From: Runella slithyformis DSM 19594
GTDB taxonomy: Bacteria; Bacteroidota; Bacteroidia; Cytophagales; Spirosomataceae
Assembly (NCBI RefSeq): GCF_000218895.1
Contig: NC_015703.1
Location: 557,501 to 621,500, forward strand
DNA: 64,000 bases
Direction of reading: 5' to 3'
Every line of letters starts with the position of its first letter. Positions within the stretch are counted from its first letter, which is position 1. The notes under the pieces were generated by a model. The model was not told where the DNA came from. It did not search any database and saw nothing but the letters and a program-made list of their open reading frames with translations. The translations under genes were made by a program, and so were the position numbers. Positions 7,950-16,359 of the stretch are shown here, piece by piece.

Positions 7950-9089
7950 TTACCTGAACAGCCTCGGGGCAAGGTCCAGCAAATGGCTGCGCCAGGCTAA
8001 AAAGGTGTGGGCTCCGCCACCGTTCTGATAGTTGTATTTGATTCCGTACTCATCAAACATCGCCATCATGTTGAGGTTGTTTTTGTAAGCAATATCCGCT
8101 TCCCCTCCCATGTAAATCCTGAAATCTTTAAAGGTATTGATGGTTTTATTGCGCATAACCTCTCCGTACTTTTCTTTGATCTCTGCAATGGTATTGGGAA
8201 AATAGCCGGTACTCATCGGAAACACCTGCGCAAACAGATCGGGGTGCCAAAGTGCCAAATTGATGGTTTGGATGCCGCCCATGGAAAGCCCTGCAATGGC
8301 TCTATGCTCTCGTTTTGAAGAAACAGGATACGTTTTTTCGATAAACGGAATCACATCCTGCACCATATCGCGGCAGAAAGGGTCCTGCCGGTCGCCGGCC
8401 CCCATAAAGAAACCCTGAACGGGCGTATGTCCGGCGGGCATGACCACGATCATCGGTTTGAGTTTGCCCTGCGCATAGAGGTTATCTAAAATCAGATTGG
8501 CTCGCCCGACGGTGGTCCAGGAGGCATCATTATCGCCCCCGCCATGCAGCAGATACAGCACGGGCAGTTTCTGCGACCTGCTGATCTCGTCGTAGTTTGG
8601 CGGCAAATACACGTGCAAACGGCGCGTGATGCCCTCCAACGCTGACGATTTGTAGTACACTTTTTCGATTTTTCCGTGCGGAACGTCTTTGAGCGTTTGA
8701 AACTCATTTTCAGGGCCTTTGATCTCAAATACATTCGAAAAGCCGTTGTTTGACTCTTTGTATTGCGCATTTTTGGGATCAAATACTTTCAGTCCGTCGA
8801 CGTTGAAATCGTAGGTATAGACATTGGGAGCTACGGCCGAAGCCGTGGTAAACGACCATACCCCTGCGCCGTCTTTTTGCAATTTAGCCGGCGGAAAACC
8901 ATTCGGAAAATCGCCCGACACTGTTACTTCAGAGGCTTTAGGGGCATAAAGGCTAAATTTTACTCTTCCGTCCGTGAGTTGTTGGATGGATTTCAGTGTG
9001 TCATTGGGGGTAGGCGGTCTTTGGGGGAATTGAGCAAACACAGCGGGCGTAAGCGCAACAGCTAAAAGGGCAAGAACAGCTTTTTTCAT
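7950..9089 (-). CDS. Secreted esterase with N-terminal immunoglobulin-like domain
   Basis: A 379-residue exported enzyme: signal peptide 1-19 (ending VFA before QFPQ), an early-set/CBM48-like beta-sandwich at about 35-125, then an esterase-D/feruloyl-esterase fold (PF00756 type). HGGGDND near 182-188 forms the oxyanion hole and GLSMGG places the nucleophile at S269. A late histidine in GGGAHTFLAW completes the triad. This architecture is typical of xylan esterases that release ferulate or acetate from polysaccharide. It heads a minus-strand run with the MFS gene. The expected product, a hydroxycinnamate, would suit the CoA-ligase operon at 46-51 kb. Confidence 0.85.
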   Translation of the reverse strand: MKKAVLALLAVALTPAVFAQFPQRPPTPNDTLKSIQQLTDGRVKFSLYAPKASEVTVSGDFPNGFPPAKLQKDGAGVWSFTTASAVAPNVYTYDFNVDGLKVFDPKNAQYKESNNGFSNVFEIKGPENEFQTLKDVPHGKIEKVYYKSSALEGITRRLHVYLPPNYDEISRSQKLPVLYLLHGGGDNDASWTTVGRANLILDNLYAQGKLKPMIVVMPAGHTPVQGFFMGAGDRQDPFCRDMVQDVIPFIEKTYPVSSKREHRAIAGLSMGGIQTINLALWHPDLFAQVFPMSTGYFPNTIAEIKEKYGEVMRNKTINTFKDFRIYMGGEADIAYKNNLNMMAMFDEYGIKYNYQNGGGAHTFLAWRSHLLDLAPRLFR

Positions 9090-9259
9090 TGCTTCAGAAA
9101 TAATGGGCTAAACTTTGGTACTATTTTGATAAATTTTTATACAAAGCTAACTTATCTCACTCAGAAAAAATGGGCAAAAAACGTCCGAAAGTATGCAAAA
9201 TCAATTCATTGGGTTTCAAAAAGCCTTGAGCGTCCCGCCCGCTTTCTCTCAAAACAATG

Positions 9260-9291
9260 TTTAGTTTCACCGTTTTTTATTCTTATTTTTG
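9260..9291 (+). promoter_or_regulatory. Bacteroidota-type promoter for the first Uma2 gene
   Basis: TTTA (9260-9263), a 20-bp spacer, then TATTTTTG (9284-9291), close to the TTTG/TAnnTTTG consensus. Transcription would start about 30 bases before the ATG at 9327, which supports that start. Confidence 0.5.
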
Positions 9292-9326
9292 GTCATAGTT
9301 TCTTCTTTATATCAAAAAGGTAACGT

Positions 9327-10004
9327 ATGGGCTTTGAATATGTGGACAAAATAATGGCTTCGCCCGATGCACCTCAACAGGTAGAGGCTTTGTACAGAGC
9401 CATCGAGGATGAAAAAAAACGACGCCGTGATTTTCGGGAATGGATTACTCCGGCCATTAAAGCTGAGTTTATCAACGGTCAGGTCGTCTTGCATTCTCCT
9501 GTCAAAAAGCGGCATTTCAGTGTCACCGATTTGCTGTCGAGTTTGTTAAGTTTTTATGTCAGATTTAATAAACTCGGTCGGGTCGCGACAGAGAAAGCGA
9601 TGATTGCGCTTACGCGCAATGACTACGAGCCGGATTTGGTTTTCTTCTCCAAAGAGAAATACGATACGTTTTCCGACGATCAACTCCTTTTTCCCGCCCC
9701 TGATTTCGTAGTCGAAATCATTTCTAAAAAAACGGCTTCCATCGACCGGGGCGTCAAAAAACAGGATTACGCTGCCCACGGGATTCGAGAATATTGGATC
9801 ATTGACCCCTTTCGACAAAATATCGAACAGTACGTGCTTCTTTCGCCCAATGATACCCACTATACACCTCCTAAAACGTTTGGGTTAGCCGATGAAATTG
9901 AAAGCTACGTCATCAAAGGATTCAATATTCCGGTACAGGCTCTTTTTGATGAAGCTGTCAATGTAGAGACCATGCAGTTCCTGATAAACCCACCCACATT
10001 GTAA
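9327..10004 (+). CDS. Uma2 family (DUF820) restriction-endonuclease-fold protein
   Basis: A 225-residue Uma2 protein with a PD-(D/E)xK nuclease-like core. The acidic residues are visible in YEPDLVFF and APDFVVEIISKKT, followed by KKQDYAAHGIREYWIIDP. Function in the cell is unproven; the family is strongly expanded in Cyanobacteria and Cytophagales. It is on the plus strand, opposite to the catabolic genes on both sides, has its own promoter, and lies in a gap between the secreted esterase and the cyclase. A second, diverged Uma2 gene follows at 10859. The pair looks like guest genes rather than part of the pathway. Confidence 0.85.
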   Translation: MGFEYVDKIMASPDAPQQVEALYRAIEDEKKRRRDFREWITPAIKAEFINGQVVLHSPVKKRHFSVTDLLSSLLSFYVRFNKLGRVATEKAMIALTRNDYEPDLVFFSKEKYDTFSDDQLLFPAPDFVVEIISKKTASIDRGVKKQDYAAHGIREYWIIDPFRQNIEQYVLLSPNDTHYTPPKTFGLADEIESYVIKGFNIPVQALFDEAVNVETMQFLINPPTL

Positions 10005-10051
10005 GTTTTCAAAAGCGTGAGTGGGTTTACCAAGCTTTTCCAAGTACACAT

Positions 10052-10813
10052 CTACTCTTCCAAAATGGCCACGGCGCGCGTCCAGCCCGCACTTGCGGCT
10101 TTGATCTTGGCCGGGAAACAAGCCACTTTGAAACCAAACGGCGGCAATTGGTCCAGATTGGCCATTTTTTCAATTTGACAGTATTCTTTTTCAATACCCA
10201 CGTAATGTGCCTGCCAGATAATGCCCGGACGCGGATTGGCCCGGTAATCAGCCGCCTGAATGTGCAGCGGAATATCCCAACCCCAACCGTCGGTGCCCAT
10301 CACTTTGATGCCTTGGTCAATGAGCCAATGTGTGGCTTTGGCCGACGCACCTACGTGAATTTTGACAAAGTCAGGGTCGTGCAAACGCTTATCGGCATCG
10401 CAGCGAATCAGTACGATGTCGAAGGGCTTGAGGGTATAATTGATGGCGGCCAGTTTTTCGATCAGGTCTTCGGGCTCAAACATATAGCCGTCGGGCTTGT
10501 CGGTAAAATCAAGCACTACACCGTCGTGAAAAAACCAATCCAGCGGCATTTCGTCAATGGTACGCGAGGGTTTGCCTTCACTGGTCGGGAAATAATGGTA
10601 TGGGGCATCCACGTGCGTTCCGCAATGGCTCGTCACGGTCAAAAACTCACCGGCCGGGCCGTTTCCGTCAATAAACACATCGCCGGTAATGCCTTCGAAG
10701 AGTTTTCCACCCATTTTTTTAGCTCCTTCTTTATGGTCTTCATAGACGATTTTGGTAGGAAGCGGCTCTTTGATTTCCTCAGAAATCGTCACGGAGAGGT
10801 CAATGATTTTCAT
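10052..10813 (-). CDS. Cyclase family protein (kynurenine-formamidase-like)
   Basis: A 253-residue metal-dependent hydrolase of the cyclase/KynB fold. The family signature H-x-G-T-H-x-D-x-P-x-H is complete: H63, H67, D69 and H73 in SHCGTHVDAPYHYF. There is no signal peptide. Relatives hydrolyse N-formylkynurenine, isatin or lactone/amide intermediates of aromatic breakdown. In this window it is the most downstream gene of the minus-strand ring-cleavage set at 10-18.6 kb, separated from it by a plus-strand Uma2 gene. A tryptophan route is unlikely because no kynureninase or tryptophan dioxygenase is present. I infer hydrolysis of a cyclic or formylated ring-cleavage intermediate. Confidence 0.8.
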   Translation of the reverse strand: MKIIDLSVTISEEIKEPLPTKIVYEDHKEGAKKMGGKLFEGITGDVFIDGNGPAGEFLTVTSHCGTHVDAPYHYFPTSEGKPSRTIDEMPLDWFFHDGVVLDFTDKPDGYMFEPEDLIEKLAAINYTLKPFDIVLIRCDADKRLHDPDFVKIHVGASAKATHWLIDQGIKVMGTDGWGWDIPLHIQAADYRANPRPGIIWQAHYVGIEKEYCQIEKMANLDQLPPFGFKVACFPAKIKAASAGWTRAVAILEE

Positions 10814-10843
10814 TTGAATTGGTTGATAATTACGTTATTTTTG
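10813..10843 (+). promoter_or_regulatory. Promoter for the second Uma2 gene
   Basis: TTTG (10813-10816), exactly 19 bp, TATTTTTG (10836-10843): a full match to the Bacteroidota TTTG-N19-TAnnTTTG pattern, 15 bp before the ATG at 10859. It overlaps the start region of the divergent cyclase gene. Confidence 0.65.
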
Positions 10844-10858
10844 TAAAAAGAACAGGTC

Positions 10859-11485
10859 ATGACTACTCATACACGAGAATTTACGCCTCCTCTCAAACTA
10901 AGCCGTCCTGTGCGTAGGTATACGCTTGAACAGTACCTGAAAAAAGAAGCGAAATCCATTCATAAGCACGAATTCATTGACGGTCAAATCATTAAAATGC
11001 CCTACGCCAAAGGCCCTCACAATATCATTTCGGTCAATATGATGACTCAAATGACAGTTCATTTAGAAAATCTTGAAAAAAACTATATTGTCTTTCCTTC
11101 CGACCAGTTAGTTTATTTTCCAAGTCTTGATGCAGGTGTTTACGCCGATGCGTTAGCCGTTTGTGAAAAGCCGTTGTATTGGGACGACAATCAACTCTTA
11201 TTGATTAATCCGATTATCGTTGTAGAGGTTTTGTCAAAAAGCACCTCAAAATATGACAGAGCAGGGAAATTCGACAAATACAAAACCCTTGAATCATTCC
11301 GTGAATATGTACTCATTCGTCAGGATGAATGCTACGCCGAGGTTTGGTTTCGTGAAAGTCCCGGCCGTTGGCAGGAAACCATTATCACAGATATTACTGC
11401 AAAAATTCCCTTACAATCCGTCGGTATTTCCATTTCAATGGAACGGGTTTATCGTAATATTGAGCTAAAACCCAAATCTTCATAA
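10859..11485 (+). CDS. Uma2 family protein, second copy
   Basis: A 208-residue Uma2 protein. Recognisable core segments are YTLEQYLKKEAKSIHKHEFIDG near the N-terminus, then DALAVCEKPLYWDDNQ, NPIIVVEVLSKSTSKYDRAGKFDKY and ESFREYVLIRQDEC. The E-V-L-S-x-S-T motif carries the presumed nuclease glutamate. It is diverged from the Uma2 protein at 9327, so it is not a recent duplication. It is on the plus strand within minus-strand catabolic genes and starts 45 bp from the divergent cyclase. Function is unknown. Confidence 0.85.
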   Translation: MTTHTREFTPPLKLSRPVRRYTLEQYLKKEAKSIHKHEFIDGQIIKMPYAKGPHNIISVNMMTQMTVHLENLEKNYIVFPSDQLVYFPSLDAGVYADALAVCEKPLYWDDNQLLLINPIIVVEVLSKSTSKYDRAGKFDKYKTLESFREYVLIRQDECYAEVWFRESPGRWQETIITDITAKIPLQSVGISISMERVYRNIELKPKSS

Positions 11486-11605
11486 TGCAGCACCACGGGC
11501 GGGTTTTCAAAAAACGGCCCGATCAATCCGCGCCATTCTTTGAATAATTCCGATTCGCGAAAACCGATTGTGTGCGCTTCGAGTCTCTCCCAAATGAACT
11601 TTTGA

Positions 11606-11689
11606 AGTACGAATAACTCGAATGACGAGTGACGAATTTCTAATCAAACCAATATTCGTACTTCGTCATTCGAGTTATTCGTCATTCAA
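11606..11689. repeat. GAATGACGAAT-type inverted repeat, locus 1
   Basis: Arms of about 34 bases (11606-11639 and 11654-11689) built of GAATGACGAAT-like units pair with a few mismatches around a short AT loop. The right arm contains TCA at 11686-11688, which is the stop codon of the FAA hydrolase gene. The remaining 11486-11605 interval shows no gene. Confidence 0.8.
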
Positions 11690-12639
11690 CAGACTGTGTT
11701 TCTCAAAATCCCGATTCCTTCTATTTCCAATTCTACCACATCGCCCGGTTCGAGCGGACGGTGAACGGTGAAGTTGTTTTCGATCAAACTCCCCCACCCC
11801 ACGGTTCCTGAGCCTAAAATATCGCCGGGCATCAGGTTTACATTGTTTTCGGAGGCGCGCTCTATCATTTGCTCGAAGGTGTAATACACGGTTTGATAGT
11901 TTCCTTCGCAGACCGTTACGCCGTTGATACGGGACGTCATTTTGAGGTTGAATCGGTCGATTTGGACACTCGGCACCCGAATGGGGTCAACGAATACGCT
12001 TTCATCAAACGGCACTCGGTACTGCTCCATTTCGTCGGCTGTAACGATGCAGGGGCCGATGGCATTGGCATAGTCTTTACCCTTGTGAGGCCCCAGCGGA
12101 ATCTCCATTTCCACTTTTTGAATGGCGCGGGCGGTCCAATCGTTGAAGACGGTATAGCCAAAAATGTAAGGACGCGCCTCTTCGGCTTTGATATCTTTGC
12201 CTTTTTTGCCGATGATACACGCCAATTCCAGCTCAATGTCCATTTTGGTCTCTTTGGTCGGCCGTTTGATTTCATCGTCGGGCCCGTAAATGGCCTGGTG
12301 ATTGGTAAAATAAAAAATCGGCATGTCGTACCAGGCGGGTCCGATTTTGTGCCCAAACGAACGCGAAGCATTCTGCATGTGCATTTCAAAACCGATATAA
12401 TCCCGGAAACTGCGGGGATTGGGCAACGGAGCCAGCAATTGAATTTCCGATAGGTAATAATGCGGCGGCACCTCACCTAAGGATTTGATCATGGGAAAGT
12501 ACGCTTCATGATTATCAATGAACGTCAGCATATCCGTTGGCAGGTTTTCATGGGCCAACTGCATATCCACCACGCCCTCGCCTACCAGCCAGCCCGTACG
12601 TGAATCACCCTGTGGGTTTTTGAAGGTTACTAATTTCAT
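11686..12639 (-). CDS. Fumarylacetoacetate hydrolase family protein
   Basis: A 317-residue FAH-fold enzyme. The divalent-metal ligands E136, E138 (KMDIELELA) and D167 (VFNDWTA) are present. The C-terminal core has GDILGSGTVGWGSLIE and the usual EPGDVVELEIEGIG end. Family members cut C-C bonds of acylpyruvates or hydrate dienoates after ring opening, so it fits downstream of the dioxygenase at 17586 and the C-C hydrolase-like gene at 16360. The start is 6 bp from the SDR stop, so they are co-transcribed. The stop codon lies inside a GAATGACGAAT repeat, and the last residues (RNTVC) may be altered by it. Confidence 0.85.
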   Translation of the reverse strand: MKLVTFKNPQGDSRTGWLVGEGVVDMQLAHENLPTDMLTFIDNHEAYFPMIKSLGEVPPHYYLSEIQLLAPLPNPRSFRDYIGFEMHMQNASRSFGHKIGPAWYDMPIFYFTNHQAIYGPDDEIKRPTKETKMDIELELACIIGKKGKDIKAEEARPYIFGYTVFNDWTARAIQKVEMEIPLGPHKGKDYANAIGPCIVTADEMEQYRVPFDESVFVDPIRVPSVQIDRFNLKMTSRINGVTVCEGNYQTVYYTFEQMIERASENNVNLMPGDILGSGTVGWGSLIENNFTVHRPLEPGDVVELEIEGIGILRNTVC

Positions 12640-12645
12640 CTTTTG

Positions 12646-13437
12646 CTATTTTAAAAGTCTGCCGCCGTCGACCGTAATGACAGTACCGGTGGAGAAAATC
12701 AGAGACGTAGCTAACGCATAAACGGCATTGGCCACATCGAAGCCCGTGGCAAAACGCCCAAGCGGTGTATTGTCCATTTGATTTTGCAGGAATTTTGGGT
12801 CGAAAATCTTAGTATATTCACCCTCCACAAAACCGGGCGAAACCGATACCACTCGTATTTTGGGCGCTAAAACCCTTGCCAACGAGCGAGTCATCGAATC
12901 CATCGCTGCTTTGGAAGCACAATAGGCCACATTACTTCCGATGCCGGAAATACCCGCAATCGAGGAAATATTGACGATCAGCGATGACTCATTACTTTCC
13001 TCCGAACCTTTTTCCAATAACTCTTTGGTGGCTCTCACCATCGCAAAGCTGCCTCGGAAGTTGGTCTGCATGATTTTATCGATCCACTCATCGGTCAAGC
13101 CTTCCAAATCATCATGCGGTACGGGTGTGGTAATGCCCGCGTTATTCACCAATACATCTAATTTCCCATATTTCTCTGCCACAAATGCCTTTAAGTCAGC
13201 CACTTTTGGGGCGTCGGTAGTGGGAGCGTGGAAAATTGAATGACGAACAACGAGTGACGAATGACGAATCAGGTCTTCCGAAACAGCATTTAACTCTTCT
13301 GCCAATTTCTCCGCTTTGGCGGAATTGCTGTTATACGTCGCAATGACAGAGTATCCATTCTCGGCAAATTTTCGGCAAATGGCCGAACCGATTTCTCCTG
13401 CCCCACCGGTGACTAAGACTACTTTCATTTGTTTCAT
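12646..13437 (-). CDS. SDR family NAD(P)-dependent oxidoreductase with repeat-derived insert
   Basis: A 263-residue short-chain dehydrogenase. The cofactor motif TGGAGEIG is at 10-17, NNAG at 98-101, the catalytic Ser near 158 and Y172/K176 in YCASK. It resembles 3-oxoacyl reductases and sugar-acid dehydrogenases. Residues 56-68 (LIRHSSLVVRHSI) are translated from a GAATGACGAAT repeat that lies in frame between beta-3 and the NAD-binding D-x-S region, where most SDRs have a shorter loop. The gene sits between HisD (27 bp) and the FAA hydrolase (6 bp) in one operon. It probably oxidises or reduces a ring-cleavage product; the substrate is unknown. Confidence 0.83.
   Translation of the reverse strand: MKQMKVVLVTGGAGEIGSAICRKFAENGYSVIATYNSNSAKAEKLAEELNAVSEDLIRHSSLVVRHSIFHAPTTDAPKVADLKAFVAEKYGKLDVLVNNAGITTPVPHDDLEGLTDEWIDKIMQTNFRGSFAMVRATKELLEKGSEESNESSLIVNISSIAGISGIGSNVAYCASKAAMDSMTRSLARVLAPKIRVVSVSPGFVEGEYTKIFDPKFLQNQMDNTPLGRFATGFDVANAVYALATSLIFSTGTVITVDGGRLLK
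13236..13272. repeat. GAATGACGAAT-type repeat inside a coding region, locus 2
   Basis: Three GAATGACGAAT-like units lie inside the SDR gene without breaking its frame, adding about 13 residues. Confidence 0.75.
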
Positions 13438-13464
13438 TTTTTTAAACCACAGAAATACGAAGAA

Positions 13465-14754
13465 TCACAGAGAGGGGGCTTTGGAGTAGCGACGTACCCG
13501 CAAATCAGCCTGTTCTTTGTGGCCCGCAAAATTTTCAATGGCACATAAACGCGAGCAATATTCACCGATCATGGCACTGGCTTCGGGCGTTTTGATTTCC
13601 TGATAGGTACAGGTTTTCAGAAACTTACCTACCCATAAGCCTCCGGTATAACGGGCGGCTTCGCGGGTTGGCAGTGTGTGGTTGGTCCCGATCACTTTAT
13701 CTCCGTAGGCAACGTTGGTTTTATCGCCGAGAAACAAGCCGCCGAAATTGGTCATTTTATCGAGGAAATACCGCGGATTTTCGGTCATTACCTGTACGTG
13801 TTCACTGGCGATGCGGTCTGCTTCCGAGACCAATTCCTCCACCGTATCCACCAAAATCACCTGCCCGTAATCCCGCCACGATACACTCGCCACATCCGCC
13901 GTTGGCAACACGGTCAATTGACGTTGAATTTCGGCTTCGATGCCTTCAGCAATGGTTTTACTGGTGGTCAACAAAATCGCGGGCGAAGTCGGACCGTGCT
14001 CCGCTTGGCCGAGCAAGTCCGTGGCGCAGGTTTCAACGTCTGTCGTATCGTCGGCAATGACGAGCGTTTCCGTTGGACCGGCAAACAGGTCGATGCCTAC
14101 TTTTCCGTACAATTGGCGTTTGGCTTCGGCGACGTAGGCATTTCCGGGTCCCACGAGCATATCGACGGGCTGAACGGTTTCGGTACCCAACGCCATCATG
14201 GCAATGGCCTGCACACCGCCCAACAAATAAATCTCATCGGCTCCGGCCATGTACATGGCCGCCACGGTTGCGGCAGGAATTTCGCCGTTGATGGGCGGTG
14301 TACACGCAATAACGCGCTTTACACCCGCCACTTTGGCCGTCAACACACTCATGTGCGCCGACGCCACCATCGGGTAGCGGCCGCCCGGCACGTAACAACC
14401 GACCGAGTTGACAGGGATATTCTTATGCCCCAAAATCACGCCCGGCAAGGTTTCCACTTCCACATCTTTGATGGATTCCCGCTGAATTTGGGCGAAATTA
14501 CGGATTTGGGTTTGGGCAAATGTGATGTCTTCAATCACTTGCTCAGGCAACCCGGCGATGATTTGTCGGATCTGCACCGACGATAATCGGAAGCTTTCGG
14601 GCGACCATTTGTCCAGTTTCTCCGAATAGTGTCTGACTGCTTTGTCGCCGTTGGCAGCCACATTTTCCAACATATCTTCTACCAAAGCCCGAACTTTCAG
14701 GTCAGCTTCTTTGCTTTCGGCGTAGGTAATCCCTTTTTTTATTTGTTGTATCAT
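13465..14754 (-). CDS. Histidinol dehydrogenase family protein in a catabolic operon
   Basis: A 429-residue, full-length HisD-fold protein. The zinc site residues are in [16 protein letters not shown] (Q and H), [15 protein letters not shown] (D) and the late [13 protein letters not shown] (H). No other histidine-biosynthesis gene is nearby. It sits between an FAD monooxygenase and an SDR with short gaps, all on the minus strand. HisD paralogues with catabolic roles exist, such as the sulfopropanediol dehydrogenase HpsN, which also oxidises an alcohol to an acid in two NAD-dependent steps. I therefore read it as a four-electron alcohol dehydrogenase of the pathway, not as HisD itself. Confidence 0.82.
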   Translation of the reverse strand: MIQQIKKGITYAESKEADLKVRALVEDMLENVAANGDKAVRHYSEKLDKWSPESFRLSSVQIRQIIAGLPEQVIEDITFAQTQIRNFAQIQRESIKDVEVETLPGVILGHKNIPVNSVGCYVPGGRYPMVASAHMSVLTAKVAGVKRVIACTPPINGEIPAATVAAMYMAGADEIYLLGGVQAIAMMALGTETVQPVDMLVGPGNAYVAEAKRQLYGKVGIDLFAGPTETLVIADDTTDVETCATDLLGQAEHGPTSPAILLTTSKTIAEGIEAEIQRQLTVLPTADVASVSWRDYGQVILVDTVEELVSEADRIASEHVQVMTENPRYFLDKMTNFGGLFLGDKTNVAYGDKVIGTNHTLPTREAARYTGGLWVGKFLKTCTYQEIKTPEASAMIGEYCSRLCAIENFAGHKEQADLRVRRYSKAPSL

Positions 14755-14777
14755 ATAACCTCCTCCCGCTGCGGCGG

Positions 14778-14791
14778 CCCCCCCAATGGGG
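14778..14791. repeat. C6-7/G4-5 hairpin repeat
   Basis: CCCCCCCAATGGGG followed by ATTTTTTTA, in the 48-bp gap between the FAD monooxygenase and HisD genes. Similar C-rich/G-rich hairpins are at 47832-47848 (inside a coding region) and 59082-59095. Confidence 0.5.
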
Positions 14792-14802
14792 ATTTTTTTA
14801 TG

Positions 14803-15939
14803 TTAAATCGGGGCCGTTAAGGCCATTCCGGTTTTGCCCATCAGCATCCCCATATTTGCCCCTTCGGGAAGCGGTTGGTTGTTGTATTCCAATAACTCCC
14901 AAGCGCCTAACGTTTCGGAAACATCGACCACCATCATACAGCGTTCATAGCGACGTGTCATGTAGCGATCAAACATTTCTTCTACCTCCCCTTCTTTCTG
15001 TACTTCTTCTATCAACACCACGGCATCTTCAATGGCCAAGGCAGCGCCTGAGCCCAATTGCGGAATGGTGGTGTGAGCGGCATCTCCCAAAACCACTACC
15101 CTGTTCTTATACCAGGGTGCCGGCATTTTGAGCGTCTCTAAAGCTCGGTAATTGACCAATTTGGCGTCGGTTACCTGAGGAATCAGCTCTTGGACAACCG
15201 GCACCGGATAAGCCGACATGTACCCTTTCAGCTTATCGACCAATTGGTCTTCCGGGATCATGGGATTATCGCCTTCGGCCGAATTTAAAAATATATAGCA
15301 CGACTCGGCGGTCATCGGTATCACCCCGAGCTTATGTTTTTTATTAAAGAAAATATACCCGGTATCTAAGCCGGCAGGGCGTTTGAAGGGATAACGCCAT
15401 ACGGATAAGCCTACATAACTTGGCTTGAATTCACCAAAGATGAGTTTTCGCACTTTGGAATGTACGCCATCGGCGGCAATCACAATATCATAGCTATCCG
15501 TTGTGCCGTCCGTAAAAACAACATTGGCAACATCAGGCTGATTATCAATAGACTCTACCGTAATACCCATGCGGTATTTTAACCCGATTTTCTGCGCTTC
15601 CTCAAATAGAACATCGTGCAGAAGGCGTCGGGAAATACCGTTATGGCTGGGAAACCTGCCGATGGGCGGTGTGCCGGCCTCGCCGATCTGAACACCGTGA
15701 GGTAAACACAATTTTACTTTGCCGTAAGGGGATCCTCTTCGCATCACTTCGTCGGCTACTCCAATGGCATCCAGCGCCCTTAGCGCGTTGGCCTGCTGAA
15801 TGATACCGACACCATATACATTAAACTCCGGAAGGATTTCCACCACATCTACCGCAAAACCCGCTTTTTTCAAGCCAATGGCTACCGACTGACCGCCGAT
15901 GCCTCCGCCAACAACCAGCACTTTGTTAATTTTTGTCAT
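14803..15939 (-). CDS. FAD-dependent aromatic-ring monooxygenase
   Basis: A 378-residue class A flavoprotein monooxygenase. The Rossmann motif GGGIGG is at 11-16, the mid-protein FAD/NADPH motif is IAADGVHSKVR, and the second FAD motif is GDAAHTTIPQLGSGAA. This family hydroxylates phenolic or heteroaromatic rings, as in salicylate, 6-hydroxynicotinate or 2,6-dihydroxypyridine hydroxylases. It would create the ortho-diol that the extradiol dioxygenase at 17586 cleaves. It is on the minus strand, followed by HisD after 48 bp. The direct substrate is not identifiable. A second monooxygenase of this class is at 57832. Confidence 0.87.
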   Translation of the reverse strand: MTKINKVLVVGGGIGGQSVAIGLKKAGFAVDVVEILPEFNVYGVGIIQQANALRALDAIGVADEVMRRGSPYGKVKLCLPHGVQIGEAGTPPIGRFPSHNGISRRLLHDVLFEEAQKIGLKYRMGITVESIDNQPDVANVVFTDGTTDSYDIVIAADGVHSKVRKLIFGEFKPSYVGLSVWRYPFKRPAGLDTGYIFFNKKHKLGVIPMTAESCYIFLNSAEGDNPMIPEDQLVDKLKGYMSAYPVPVVQELIPQVTDAKLVNYRALETLKMPAPWYKNRVVVLGDAAHTTIPQLGSGAALAIEDAVVLIEEVQKEGEVEEMFDRYMTRRYERCMMVVDVSETLGAWELLEYNNQPLPEGANMGMLMGKTGMALTAPI

Positions 15940-16017
15940 TTATTATACGATTAAGGGTTATATCTCAATGCGTGACCAACTACCATCCAATTGACTGCGA
16001 ACGTGACCTTTATGATG

Positions 16018-16048
16018 TTTGTAATTATTGGTTTGTTTACTAACTTTA
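16018..16048 (+). promoter_or_regulatory. Promoter for the antitoxin-like gene
   Basis: TTTG (16018-16021), 19 bp, TAACTTTA (16041-16048). It points to a start of translation at the ATG at 16067 and not at the earlier in-frame codon at 16028, which lies upstream of the predicted transcription start. Confidence 0.55.
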
Positions 16049-16066
16049 CTTCAAATACATTTAAAA

Positions 16067-16309
16067 ATGATTGCCTCAAATTCAGCTCAAGACCAAATCG
16101 CTACGCTCATTGCTGATGAAATGCCTGAGCAAATCCTTCATTTCAAATTTTCCTCAAGCATTCAGAAAAGAATTGATGCATTGATCGAAAAGAAAAAAGA
16201 AACGGCCCTTTCTGCTGACGAAGCCAATGAACTCGAAAAGTATTTAATGTACGATTTGCTAATTGGTCTGGCTAAAGCCCGTGCCTACCGACGTTTACAT
16301 CAATCATGA
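16067..16309 (+). CDS. Small antitoxin-like protein, partner missing
   Basis: 80 residues from the ATG at 16067, mostly helical and charged: a MPEQILHFKFSSSIQKRIDAL segment followed by EKKKETALSADEANELEKYLMYDLLIGLAKARAYRRL. This layout resembles small proteins often encoded just before HNH or PIN-type endonucleases, so it may be the antitoxin or cognate small partner. Here the next reading frame overlaps by ATGA but ends after six codons (MTHRIF), so no partner remains. The gene is on the plus strand between minus-strand catabolic genes and has its own promoter. The function assignment is tentative. Confidence 0.55.
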   Translation: MIASNSAQDQIATLIADEMPEQILHFKFSSSIQKRIDALIEKKKETALSADEANELEKYLMYDLLIGLAKARAYRRLHQS

Positions 16310-16359
16310 CCCATCGCATTTTCTAAAAACTATGGTCCTTTTTACCCACTCATTTGACC

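Noticed and set aside
9327-11485. The two Uma2 genes as a recent tandem duplication
   Set aside because: The proteins differ along most of their length and the cyclase gene lies between them in the opposite direction.
13678-14586. 302-residue plus-strand frame inside the HisD-family gene
   Set aside because: It is antisense to an intact conserved protein and rich in His, Arg and Gly, typical of a shadow frame.
13465-14754. Histidine biosynthesis locus
   Set aside because: No other his gene is present, and the gene sits among ring-cleavage genes; only the fold is HisD.
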